Origin: Armatimonadetes bacterium 55-13
GTDB taxonomy: Bacteria > Armatimonadota > Fimbriimonadia > Fimbriimonadales > Fimbriimonadaceae
Assembly: GCA_001898035.1 (NCBI GenBank)
Contig: MKRX01000006.1
Location: forward strand, 124,436-188,435
Direction of reading: 5' to 3'
Length of the DNA: 64,000 bases
Each line of letters opens with the position of its first letter. Position 1 is the first letter of the stretch. Made by a program: the position numbers and the translations under genes. This document shows, in pieces, positions 18,721-25,864 of this stretch. The notes beneath the pieces are model-generated. The model was given only the letters and a program-made list of their open reading frames with translations, made no database searches and was not told where the DNA came from.

Positions 18721-19853
18721 AGGTTTTGACCTTCGTTGGCCACGATCAGTTCACTGATGGACGGGGACGCGATCTCGCGGAAATCGGCGTCAAAGGGGAC
18801 GAGTTCTGCCTCGACGCGAACCACCTCATAGGGTCGGCTCGGGTTATGAAGGCGTTTAAGCAATAAATCTGCCGCTGCGCGCCCAATCTCGTATTTTTGT
18901 TGCGTTATCCTGCGAACGTTCCAAGGTTGAAGCAACGAGTTCGGATGCCAGTCGTTAAAGGTCGTGATTTCAAGTTCGGTTGGGAGAACGATGCCCAGCC
19001 GGGAGCAAGCCAGAACCGCGGCGCATCCCAAGCTATCTTCTAAACAGACTAAAGCGGTGATCGGACGTGAACCGCTCCGTAGACTCACGATCGAGTCCCG
19101 AACGATCTGGAAGGTCACTTTGGAGTCTGGACGCTCGTCTTCCGGAATCCAACGGAAAAACTCCTCCGCGTCCAGCCCCGCTTCCGCCATCGCGTCCTGA
19201 TATCCGCGCACTCGCTCTTGAACCGAGCTAAAGCTCGGCTTATAGGTCGCCAGAAAGCCAATGTGAACGTGCCCCTGTTCGATCAAACCCGCAACGACTT
19301 TGTGAATGGCCCCATAGTTTTCCGTGGTTACCGCGTCCATCTCGACTCCCGTGGGCAGTCGATCGAGCGCCACCACCGGAACCTTCTTCTTCAGTAAGGT
19401 TGCGATGCCCAGCGTCTCCTTGGGAGAACTCGGATAGAGCAGGATCCCGTCCGCTTCCATCGAAAGCCGAGCGAGTTGTTGAGCCTCCAGAGTCGGATCG
19501 TGCCGACTGTCGGCGATGATCAAATTGATCTCCTCGCCAAGTCGATCTTGAATCCCGCGAAGCAGATCGCCCGAAGGAAAGTTGTGAATCGCGCTATAGC
19601 CGTCTACCAGCAGCGCCACGCGACTCACCTGCTTGCCCTTTGCTTCGGCCACCACCGTGCCACTCCCCTGACGCCTCACGACGAGCCCACGTCGTTGCAA
19701 TTCTTCCAAGGCTCGGTGAACCGAATTTCGGTTCACGCCCAGCGAATCCGCCAACGCGTCGCCACTTGGCATTCTGCTGCCAGGTGCGAGTTTGCCGGAT
19801 GCGATCTGCGCCTCGAGCTCTTCAGCGATACTCTTCCAGGGTCTTTTCTGCAA
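18717..19853 (-). CDS. GntR-type winged-helix regulator with LacI-type sugar-binding domain (AraR-like)
   Basis: The 378-aa protein has a GntR winged helix (residues about 5-70: [32 protein letters not shown]) joined to a periplasmic-binding-protein-like domain (from [14 protein letters not shown], with [18 protein letters not shown] and [10 protein letters not shown]). This is the AraR architecture, in which a small sugar-like ligand relieves DNA binding. The promoter region carries a 26-base block (19895-19920) repeated before the lipoprotein gene at 17609. It probably represses itself, the coupled prepilin, the divergent halogenase-like gene and the lipoprotein. Ligand unknown. Confidence 0.9.
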   Translation of the reverse strand: MQKRPWKSIAEELEAQIASGKLAPGSRMPSGDALADSLGVNRNSVHRALEELQRRGLVVRRQGSGTVVAEAKGKQVSRVALLVDGYSAIHNFPSGDLLRGIQDRLGEEINLIIADSRHDPTLEAQQLARLSMEADGILLYPSSPKETLGIATLLKKKVPVVALDRLPTGVEMDAVTTENYGAIHKVVAGLIEQGHVHIGFLATYKPSFSSVQERVRGYQDAMAEAGLDAEEFFRWIPEDERPDSKVTFQIVRDSIVSLRSGSRPITALVCLEDSLGCAAVLACSRLGIVLPTELEITTFNDWHPNSLLQPWNVRRITQQKYEIGRAAADLLLKRLHNPSRPYEVVRVEAELVPFDADFREIASPSISELIVANEGQNL

Positions 19854-19894
19854 AGGTGACTCTCCAGTGAATCGCTAACAGTCTAACACGATTA

Positions 19895-19920
19895 TCTCAA
19901 ACAATGAGACATTTTTGATA
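19895..19920. promoter_or_regulatory. Operator-like site between the GntR regulator and the halogenase-like gene (site 2)
   Basis: This 26-base block begins TCTCAAACAAT and ends ATTTTTGATA. It matches site 1 (17539-17564) at 20 of 26 positions. It overlaps a possible extended -10 (TGATACAAT, 19916-19924) for the gene at 19950 and lies about 40 bases before the regulator start, so it could control both directions. Confidence 0.6.
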
Positions 19921-19949
19921 CAATCTCTGGCAATAATATAGAAACAAAG

Positions 19950-21647
19950 ATGTGCGCCAAACATTTCGACGTAGCAATCGTTGGCGGGGGCCCTTCGGGC
20001 TCCACGACTGGGGCCCTGCTCAAGAAGTACGCTCCCAACCTTTCCGTGCTCATCCTTGAGCGAGAAACCTTTCCCCGTGACCATATCGGAGAAAGTCTGC
20101 TTCCCCCCATCGGCCCCATCCTTGATGAGATGGGAGTCTGGGACAAGGTTGAAGCCGCCGATTTCCCCATTAAAGTCGGCGCGACCTACCGATGGGGAAA
20201 GAATCCCGAACTCTGGGATTTCGATTTCCTGGCGTCCGAAACGTTTGTCGAACAAGAACGCCCCGGCAAGTTCGAGGGCCAACGCCGACGAACCTCATTT
20301 CAAGTCGACCGCTCGATCTACGACAAAATTCTTCTCGACCGAGCCGCCGAGCTAGGCTGTGAGGTTCGAGAAGCCACCCGAGTGACTCAAGTGCAGCGCC
20401 AAGCCAATAGAATTGAGGGACTGACGCTGAGCACGGGCGAAACCGTGACCGCTAACTACTATGTAGATGCGTCCGGCAATGCCGGCATCTTCGCCAAGGC
20501 CCTCGAAGTCGAGATCGATTGTCCCACCACCCTGCGGAACATCGCCGTCTGGGATTACTGGCAAAACGCCGATTGGGCCGTGCATATCGGCGTCGGAGGC
20601 ACTCGAATCCAAATCATGAGCCTCGGCTGGTGTTGGATCTGGTTCATCCCCATGGGCCCGACTCGAACCAGCATCGGCGTCGTCCTCCCCGCCTCGTACT
20701 ACAAAGAATCTGGACTGAGACCCGAAGAAATCTACACCAAAGCCATTGAAGAAGAGCCCCGAATAGCTGACCTCCTCAAGAACGCCACCAGCGAAAATCG
20801 ACTCGCCTCCACCAAGGACTGGTCCTTCTTAGCGCACAATCACTTCGGACCAAACTGGTTCCTGGTCGGAGAGTGCGCCGGCTTCGCCGACCCCATCCTT
20901 TCCGCTGGCGTCACCATGGCCCAGGTCAGCGCTCGTCAACTCGCCTATACCCTCGCCGAAATCCACCGGGGAGAACACGGCGAAGAGTGGCTCAAAGAGC
21001 AATTCGAACTCGGTCAAAAAGAGAGAATCAAAACCCACATCCGATTCGGCGACTTCTGGTACACCTCCAACGCTCAGTTCAAAGACCTCCAAGGATTCAC
21101 CGCCGAACTCGCAACTGATGCGGGTCTGGACCTCACCCCGGAACGAGCCTGGGCTTGGATCGCGCAAGGCGGATTCATCAGCCAAGACCTCCGCATCGGA
21201 ACCGGAGGATTTAGCATCACGTCTACGCTTAAGATGGGCGACTACCTCAGCGACTTTGTCCCCGAAACCGCCATCGAAAAGAACAATGTTCTCAAACTGA
21301 ACTACGAAGGCGCTCAACGAAAGAAGGTCGCCGTCTATCACAACGGCCGCGTCTTCAAAGAGGATTGCTATATCCGAGGGGAGAGAATGCTCCCTCTCTT
21401 CAGCCAAGTCCTCATGCTCCACGACCTCCTCTCAAAAAACCCCAGCTATCCCGCCCTCATGCAAACCTTGCAACAACTGGCTAAGACCAACCAATTCGTC
21501 CGCCAAGCCCTCCCCGAAGTCCCCGATACCCTCGACGCCATGATCAGCGACGGCTGGATCGAAGCCACCTACGACCCCACCAAACCCCTCATCAAAAGAA
21601 ACCGAGACATCCGAACCGTTCGCCAAAACCAAGACATGAAACGGTGA
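19950..21647 (+). CDS. Flavin-dependent halogenase-like FAD oxidoreductase
   Basis: The 565-aa protein has the FAD fold VAIVGGGPSGSTTGALL, then RDHIGESLLPPI and, at residue 75, a lysine in FPIKVGATYRWG, the position of the halogenase catalytic lysine in the CmlS/PltA group. WIWFIP near residue 230 fits the halogenase signature WxWxIP. GFADPILSAGV closes the flavin-binding region. A ~200-residue C-terminal domain follows, as in CmlS-type halogenases of similar length. Geranylgeranyl-reductase-like oxidoreductases share the fold, so halogenation is likely but not certain. No carrier protein or biosynthetic cluster is nearby. It is divergent from the GntR regulator and probably controlled by it. 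Confidence 0.82.
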   Translation: MCAKHFDVAIVGGGPSGSTTGALLKKYAPNLSVLILERETFPRDHIGESLLPPIGPILDEMGVWDKVEAADFPIKVGATYRWGKNPELWDFDFLASETFVEQERPGKFEGQRRRTSFQVDRSIYDKILLDRAAELGCEVREATRVTQVQRQANRIEGLTLSTGETVTANYYVDASGNAGIFAKALEVEIDCPTTLRNIAVWDYWQNADWAVHIGVGGTRIQIMSLGWCWIWFIPMGPTRTSIGVVLPASYYKESGLRPEEIYTKAIEEEPRIADLLKNATSENRLASTKDWSFLAHNHFGPNWFLVGECAGFADPILSAGVTMAQVSARQLAYTLAEIHRGEHGEEWLKEQFELGQKERIKTHIRFGDFWYTSNAQFKDLQGFTAELATDAGLDLTPERAWAWIAQGGFISQDLRIGTGGFSITSTLKMGDYLSDFVPETAIEKNNVLKLNYEGAQRKKVAVYHNGRVFKEDCYIRGERMLPLFSQVLMLHDLLSKNPSYPALMQTLQQLAKTNQFVRQALPEVPDTLDAMISDGWIEATYDPTKPLIKRNRDIRTVRQNQDMKR

Positions 21648-21666
21648 ACCAGTAAATTCCCTGCTA

Positions 21667-21689
21667 CCTCAACACTCGCAGTGTTGAGG
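21667..21689 (+). terminator. Hairpin after the halogenase-like gene
   Basis: CCTCAACACT and AGTGTTGAGG form a perfect 10-bp stem with a CGC loop, about 20 bases after the stop. There is no T-run, so it is a probable rather than canonical terminator. Confidence 0.55.
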
Positions 21690-21740
21690 CTAGTGGCTAG
21701 AACTGAGATTCCATGCCACCGCACCCTCGCCCTCCACAGA

Positions 21741-21783
21741 CTTCCCCCCTCGCCCCGCGGGAGAGGGGTCCGGGGGTGAGGAC
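21741..21783. repeat. GC-rich palindromic intergenic repeat
   Basis: The block CCCCCCTCGCCCCGCGGGAG with AGGGGTCCGGGGGTGAGG following is an imperfect palindrome. On the minus strand it reads as the CCTCACCCCCGGACCCC / CTCTCCCGCGGGGCGAGG pattern that recurs in intergenic spaces of many bacteria. It lies between convergent genes. Confidence 0.5.
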
Positions 21784-21818
21784 TCGCCCAATCACCGAGC
21801 GCAAGCCTGGGGTAAGGC

Positions 21819-22085
21819 TCAATCTTCCGGATCGTCGTAATGATAATGATCCTGGTGCGCCGAAGAAAAACGCGCGATGTATCCCGGCATCTTCTGCTCA
21901 TCCCTCTTGATGTTCAATCTCCCAGACTCTAGAAGCCAATCGTAAACCCCCGTCCCGAGCGGATACTCCGTCAACACCCCTCGAAGATCGTTCTCAACCA
22001 CCCACCGATCCCCTGCTTCCCGACTGCGAAACACTGCCCGAGGGAGAACTCCACGCCCCTCCTGGAAAACCCAGATCGAACTCAC
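21819..22085 (-). CDS. Small protein of unknown function, DUF7710-like (paralogue of next gene)
   Basis: This 88-aa acidic/aromatic protein starts at GTG 22085, overlapping the stop of the gene upstream by GTGA. Its plan IWVFQEGRGVLPRAVFRS, then A-WV, LRGVLTEYPLGTGVYDWLL, and a C-terminal HYHYDDPED resembles a family of small proteins of unknown function (I recall it as DUF7710). It is a diverged tandem copy of the upstream gene, sharing the VW/LFQ-F-A-W-LxGxL pattern. Its location in an array of small orphan genes suggests an immunity-type role (inference). Confidence 0.7.
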   Translation of the reverse strand: MSSIWVFQEGRGVLPRAVFRSREAGDRWVVENDLRGVLTEYPLGTGVYDWLLESGRLNIKRDEQKMPGYIARFSSAHQDHYHYDDPED

Positions 22086-22357
22086 GAGATCAACTCCCCA
22101 TCTCGAAATTCTAAAATCCCAAGCTCTTCCATCGAACGTCCGCTCGCCGCAACATAGCTGTCCAACTCATCCACCGAGAGCCCCCGGATTTCCGCCCCAA
22201 CTCCATCCGGCGCAAAGTCATACCGAACCAATAAACCCGAAAGCCCATGCTTCTGAATCCAAGCCTCCGCCTGAGCCACATCCACGAACGCCCCTGAAAC
22301 AAAACACCGCGCCCGAGCCTGAAACAACCACACACCCTTTGAAACATCCAAGGTCAT
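22082..22357 (-). CDS. Small protein of unknown function, tandem paralogue of the downstream gene
   Basis: The 91-aa protein reads VWLFQARARCFVSGAFVDV, AEAWIQKHGLSGLLVRYDF, paralleling the gene at 21819 (WVFQ, AVF, VVENDLRGVLTEY). The C-terminal half differs (an alpha-helical DELDSYVAASGRSMEELGI segment). The stop overlaps the next start, so the pair is co-translated. There is no signal peptide or membrane span, so it is predicted cytoplasmic. Function unknown. Confidence 0.7.
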   Translation of the reverse strand: MTLDVSKGVWLFQARARCFVSGAFVDVAQAEAWIQKHGLSGLLVRYDFAPDGVGAEIRGLSVDELDSYVAASGRSMEELGILEFRDGELIS

Positions 22358-22696
22358 TCACCTTTCCCAACTCGATCGTTCGCGGCGCCCGCGGCCGACA
22401 CCGATACGCCATTCTGCCGATCCAATTCCCGTTGGTTATGGCAACTCATCACCGAAAAACCATATTCATGACGAGACAAGACTTAAGTCGCGAGCACCCT
22501 CTCAAGGGCTCAGTACTCCGCACTAGCGCACCCAATCCGGCCACCGGCAGGTGTAGTCGGCGGTCCCCCCGGCGTGAGCGGAACCACCCGCAGAGCGCCC
22601 CCACCAAAACCCGCCCCTCAACGCGAAGCGTGCAACCGAGACCAAGCCATCCCGCTCTCCAAATAAAGGAGAATCATCCCCAAACCAGAACAAACC
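22358..22696. other. 339-bp gap without a recognisable gene
   Basis: I see no credible coding sequence on either strand; short open frames show no family features or start signals. The middle (about 22530-22640) is C-rich with small inverted repeats. It may hold the promoter of the two DUF7710-like genes or decayed sequence. Confidence 0.5.
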
Positions 22697-23029
22697 CTAT
22701 CCTTTCGCAAAGGATTCTGCCGTCGCGAGCAAATGAGCCAAGGCTCCAATCAAATCCTCAACCAAACGCCCATACTCGTCGACGCGGTCGTCTTTGACAG
22801 AAGCAAACTCGACAAACTCATCGTCCAGAACCTGAATAAGCTCTTCAACCAAACTCCGAGAAACCCTTCCCATACGCCGTGCCTCCCGGAACCGGCTGTA
22901 CAAGTCGTCATTCGTTCGAAGGACAATCGCCTTTAGCGCTCGATCATCCAAAACCCGACTCTCCATCTTCTCACTGGCTAAACGAAAATGGCGGATCATA
23001 GACCAGCCGCCATTCGTAAAGAAATGCAT
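22697..23029 (-). CDS. Hypothetical helical protein
   Basis: The 110-aa protein is mostly alpha-helical and charged (DDLYSRFREARRMGRVSRSL, LVEELIQVLDDEFVEFASV, LVEDLIGALAHLLATAESF). ATG 22997 (residue 11, MIRHFRLA) is an alternative start. It follows the 23060 gene by 30 bases in the same direction, so is probably co-transcribed. I do not recognise a family. The regular small size and company fit an immunity-protein-like array. Confidence 0.55.
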   Translation of the reverse strand: MHFFTNGGWSMIRHFRLASEKMESRVLDDRALKAIVLRTNDDLYSRFREARRMGRVSRSLVEELIQVLDDEFVEFASVKDDRVDEYGRLVEDLIGALAHLLATAESFAKG

Positions 23030-23059
23030 TCCAATAAGCTAGCGCCGGAACGCCCAGGC

Positions 23060-23587
23060 TCACCGCACACGCCAGCCAACCAACTCATTGTTCCTCAGCA
23101 TGAGCTCATGCAGTTCCCCCGCAGTACGGACAATCTGAGGCCAGAAGGAACTCTCCACACATTCCTTCCCGGTCAAATACCTGCGCCCCTCAAATGACTT
23201 CTCCAAGAGTTGAACAAGCTGTTTAGTCAGAGCGACCTCTGCTTCATCAATAAAGACCGACCAGATCTCAGACCCAATGAGGTCATCAATATGTTCCGAA
23301 ATCCCCCAATCGTCAAAGACGGTGTGGAGCACCAGCAAGAACATCCATTCCACATCTGGATCACTCGCTTTCCACTTCTCGGCCAATTCTGGGGAGACCA
23401 AGCTATCAAGGGACTCAATCAGATTGATACGTCCGTCAGACCTTGGAACATTCACACCACCATTTTTGCTCAATTGAGCCTTAACTTCCCTGTTGGAAGT
23501 TAGCTTCTCCCGCGATTCTAACAAACTGATCCATGAAAACTCTTCGAAAGGCAACTCAAACATCGTTTGCACGATGTATCCCGACAC
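23060..23587 (-). CDS. Hypothetical cytoplasmic protein, immunity-like
   Basis: The 175-aa acidic protein has MFELPFEEFSWISLLESREK, NLIESLDSLVSPELAEKW, WMFLLVLHTVFDDWGISEHI and ends LMLRNNELVGWRVR. There are no signal peptide or membrane segments. The start could also be the Met at residue 9. The pattern resembles uncharacterised small proteins that accompany polymorphic toxins, but I cannot name a family. It lies in a same-strand array with 18-30 bp gaps. Confidence 0.6.
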   Translation of the reverse strand: MSGYIVQTMFELPFEEFSWISLLESREKLTSNREVKAQLSKNGGVNVPRSDGRINLIESLDSLVSPELAEKWKASDPDVEWMFLLVLHTVFDDWGISEHIDDLIGSEIWSVFIDEAEVALTKQLVQLLEKSFEGRRYLTGKECVESSFWPQIVRTAGELHELMLRNNELVGWRVR

Positions 23588-23605
23588 CCTTTCCTAGATA
23601 AATCT

Positions 23606-23902
23606 TTACTTCTTCCAGATCGTCACTCGATTCTCAGCGAAAGGTTCCTTCAAGACTTCCTGCCTCCAATCCGCCCGAGATCCACTGAAGGCATCGATAA
23701 GGTCTCTCATGACTTCATTGAATCCCGGCGTGTCTTCACTAAAATATATCTTAGATTCCTTTTTGTGTACTTCTACCCAAATGGTGTCGATCGTGAAATT
23801 ATCCTCTTTATACGCGATGACCTCTTCCACATCTGAAAGAGCCATCTCATACTCGTTAAGATGGATTGCGCCGTCAGTAATCCAGACTCGAAATTTTTCC
23901 AT
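23606..23902 (-). CDS. Hypothetical small protein, immunity-like
   Basis: From ATG 23902 it is 98 aa (MEKFRVWITDGAIHLNEYEM); an upstream ATG at 23935 would add 11 residues. Sequence such as TIWVEVHKKESKIYFSEDTP and GFNEVMRDLIDAFSG suggests a compact alpha/beta fold. The region is AT-richer than the flanking housekeeping genes, suggesting acquisition. It is a member of the minus-strand array. Function unknown. Confidence 0.6.
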   Translation of the reverse strand: MEKFRVWITDGAIHLNEYEMALSDVEEVIAYKEDNFTIDTIWVEVHKKESKIYFSEDTPGFNEVMRDLIDAFSGSRADWRQEVLKEPFAENRVTIWKK

Positions 23903-23951
23903 TTGTTGACGTGATAATATTTGAATTACCGGCATATCTTGCCGTTCTGAA

Positions 23952-24158
23952 CTATTGCAAAAGACACCTTATCTCGGGCGGGTTCCCAGTGATGTCAGCA
24001 ATGACAAGACTGCCATCGAGCACACTTGGAGAGTGCTCGATGGTCTGAGCGATTATTGATTTGAGTTTGTTACTTAACGTTTCGCGAAAATCGCAAGAAT
24101 TCAGGAGGCTACGACAGCCAGACGGGTCATCCACCCAGCTAACGAGAAGCGGGCGCAT
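23952..24158 (-). CDS. Possible small ORF overlapping the 3' end of the upstream gene
   Basis: This 68-codon frame from ATG 24158 overlaps the stop region of the gene at 24139 by 20 bases. It encodes WVDDPSGCRSLLNSC, IIAQTIEHSPSVLDGSLVIA and similar. It may be a real small gene or a shifted continuation of its neighbour. No family recognised. Confidence 0.35.
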   Translation of the reverse strand: MRPLLVSWVDDPSGCRSLLNSCDFRETLSNKLKSIIAQTIEHSPSVLDGSLVIADITGNPPEIRCLLQ

Positions 24159-24573
24159 GAGGTTTGGGAATCATAAGCCAAATCCGAAGCTTTAACTCTT
24201 CAAATTCTTTAGCGCTAAGAGCATAGTCCTCAGCCCCCCGACGAACGTTTCCGTCACAATCGACCAGTAAGATATCCTTGGGGCCAATATCTAACCTTAG
24301 CCGAACCATATTACTAGAGAATTTTCCCTTCTTGGTAGGCCGTTGAAGAAGATCAATCACCTTTTTGAAATCACCCTTAACTAAGGACGAGATGTCATAG
24401 TGATTCTTAATGCTCTCGGCAGATACTCCGTACAGAGTATTCGCCTCAAACTCCAAAAAATAGACTTTCGCGGGCTTTCTTTCGCTGGTAGAAGGCGCCG
24501 CTACCGACGAACGTCCACCAAAGATCATACTCAAGCAGACCGCAAGCATTAGAGCCGATGTGAAATACTTCAT
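24139..24573 (-). CDS. Hypothetical secreted protein
   Basis: The 144-aa protein has an N-terminal signal peptide (MKYFTSALMLAVCLSMIFGG, cleavage near SVAAPS) and a ~115-residue mature domain with AKVYFLEFEANTLYGVSAES and DIGPKDILLVDCDGNVRRG. It starts 3 bases after the stop of the HELGH fragment upstream, so the two were likely one operon. An exported partner next to a metallopeptidase tip could be a periplasmic immunity protein or an accessory factor. The family is not recognised. Confidence 0.6.
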   Translation of the reverse strand: MKYFTSALMLAVCLSMIFGGRSSVAAPSTSERKPAKVYFLEFEANTLYGVSAESIKNHYDISSLVKGDFKKVIDLLQRPTKKGKFSSNMVRLRLDIGPKDILLVDCDGNVRRGAEDYALSAKEFEELKLRIWLMIPKPHAPASR

Positions 24574-24576
24574 GTT

Positions 24577-24871
24577 TTATTTTCCTCTATAATCGTTCCC
24601 GTCATCTTCTGCTCCAGTCATGAGATGCCCCAGTTCATGGGCAAGCATTCGTGTCCAATCGAATGGTATAAGTCCAGCCCGAGACATAAGCAAAACGTTC
24701 AGAGCACCTCTACGTAACGTAACTAATCCGCCGGACATGGTTATTGAAGGGCCCATGGATGAGCTAGTGCTATTGAACCCATCGTCTACGTCATTGATGA
24801 GGTATGTGCCCCACTTAAAAGCTCTCTACCCAGCCTTTGCCATGTTTAGTTCGGCCGGTTCCAAAAGCGCA
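24577..24871 (-). pseudogene. Broken metallopeptidase C-terminal fragment (HELGH), toxin-tip-like
   Basis: Translation of the minus strand from 24825 to 24577 gives 82 residues ending LAHELGHLMTGAEDDG plus NDYRGK and a stop: a zincin HExxH motif with a terminal tail as in C-terminal metallopeptidase toxins of RHS/polymorphic type. In this frame a TAG stop (24826-24828) lies just upstream. The preceding frame, 24871-24818, reads plausible protein (FGTGRTKHGKGWVESF) and ends in TAA, so one frameshift would join it to KWGTYLINDVDDGF. The rest of the gene is missing; the neighbouring lipoprotein gene ends at 24879. It is most likely a degraded or displaced toxin tip. Confidence 0.6.
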
Positions 24872-24878
24872 TCCCTCT

Positions 24879-25220
24879 CTAGTCCCTCTCCTGACTTTCA
24901 GCCGTGATCTTAACGGCAAGCTTTTCGCCGTCATCCACCCTATTCAAGTCTTCGGAATAGAAGTTCCTTGAATAGACGATCTTATGGTCGCCCTCACGTC
25001 TGGCAAGGATCCGCATCGCTCCTCCGCGAAATACCTTCTCCGAAAGCTTAGTCACCTTGCCGGGATTGATAAGCTCACGGAACTCTTTGGAGTCGATTTC
25101 AACGAGAATGCCCCAAGGAGTTGAATTCTCAATTTTGACTGTCCTAAGCTGACTACGGCACCCACCGGCCATAACAAAGCAAGCAGCAAAGATCAACCGC
25201 CCGAACGCTCTATCCATCAT
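24879..25220 (-). CDS. Small lipoprotein of unknown function
   Basis: Starting at ATG 25220 (preceded by GGAAGG), the 113-aa protein has a lipoprotein signal (FGRLIFAACFVMAGGC) and a mature domain with IENSTPWGILVEIDSKEFRE and VTKLSEKVFRGGAMRILARR. No family recognised. It is the first gene of the minus-strand accessory array. The promoter is probably just upstream, within or beside the repeat cluster before queF. Confidence 0.65.
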   Translation of the reverse strand: MMDRAFGRLIFAACFVMAGGCRSQLRTVKIENSTPWGILVEIDSKEFRELINPGKVTKLSEKVFRGGAMRILARREGDHKIVYSRNFYSEDLNRVDDGEKLAVKITAESQERD

Positions 25221-25283
25221 CCTCGACCTTCCAGTATGTCGGCTCTGCTTCAAGTCCTCTTATGGAGAGCCTACACGCGCAGC

Positions 25284-25430
25284 ACCCCTAACACCTAGCG
25301 CGAAGCGCCCTAACACCTCGTCCCTAGTCCCTGGTCCCTGCGGCGAAGCCGCGTAGTCCCTCGTACCTGCCGCAAAGCGGCGCAGTCCCTGCCGCAAAGC
25401 GGCGAAGTCCCTGGCGCGAAGCGACGAAGA
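25284..25430. repeat. Cluster of short repeats and small palindromes upstream of queF
   Basis: Units CCTAACACCT (two), TCCCTrG heptamers (several from 25321) and spacers containing CGGCGAAGCCG (25341-25351) and GCCGCAAAGCGGC (25369-25381 and 25391-25403) alternate through 147 bases. CCTAACACCT also occurs at 15760-15780. This looks like a short tandemly repeated repetitive element. Confidence 0.8.
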
Positions 25431-25450
25431 AGTAAAATCAAAGTCTCGCC

Positions 25451-25789
25451 ATGACCATCGAGACCTTCCCCAACCCGGCCCCCCATCGGAATTACTCCAT
25501 CACTCACACCTGCCCGGAGTTCACTTCGGTGTGCCCCAAGACCGGCCAACCCGATTTCGCCACGATTGAGCTTGAATACATCCCCGATCAGCTCTGCATC
25601 GAACTCAAATCGCTAAAACTGTACTACTACTCCTTCCGAAACGAGGGCATCTTCTACGAAGCCGTGACGAATCGACTTCTCGAAGAACTTGCCGCCGCCT
25701 GCAGTCCTCGATACATGAAGGTCACCGGCAACTTCGCCGTCCGGGGCGGAATCAGTTCCGTGATCGTCGCCGAAATCGGTTCCAAGTAG
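25451..25789 (+). CDS. queF: PreQ1 synthase (NADPH-dependent 7-cyano-7-deazaguanine reductase)
   Basis: QueF reduces preQ0 to preQ1 in queuosine biosynthesis. The family block [19 protein letters not shown] holds the catalytic Cys, followed by the [20 protein letters not shown] nucleobase/NADPH motif. At 112 aa it is slightly shorter than the unimodular (YkvM-type) QueF of about 140-165 aa. It stands alone here; queC, queD and queE are not in the window. It has a long repeat-filled upstream region and a strong terminator. Confidence 0.95.
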   Translation: MTIETFPNPAPHRNYSITHTCPEFTSVCPKTGQPDFATIELEYIPDQLCIELKSLKLYYYSFRNEGIFYEAVTNRLLEELAAACSPRYMKVTGNFAVRGGISSVIVAEIGSK

Positions 25790-25802
25790 CCACCTCCCAA
25801 AA

Positions 25803-25842
25803 TTTAAGAGCGCAATCCACCAATGGGGATTGCGCTCTTAAA
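25803..25842. terminator. Strong bidirectional terminator between queF and the convergent gene
   Basis: A 16-bp perfect stem (25803-25818 with 25827-25842) starts TTTAAGAGCGCAATCC and is closed by an 8-base loop. The A/T ends supply U-rich tails in both directions. Confidence 0.9.
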
Positions 25843-25864
25843 CTTTCCAGATCCCGTCGGAATA

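Noticed and set aside
23952-24573. Frameshift joining the 24139 gene to the 68-codon frame downstream
   Set aside because: The 144-aa protein ends sensibly and no shared domain spans the junction; left as separate entries.
25284-25430. Possible CRISPR array
   Set aside because: Units are 7-13 bases without constant-length spacers, and no cas genes are present.
25254-25450. PreQ1 riboswitch before queF
   Set aside because: No preQ1-I/II conserved bases were seen; the region is filled by repeats.
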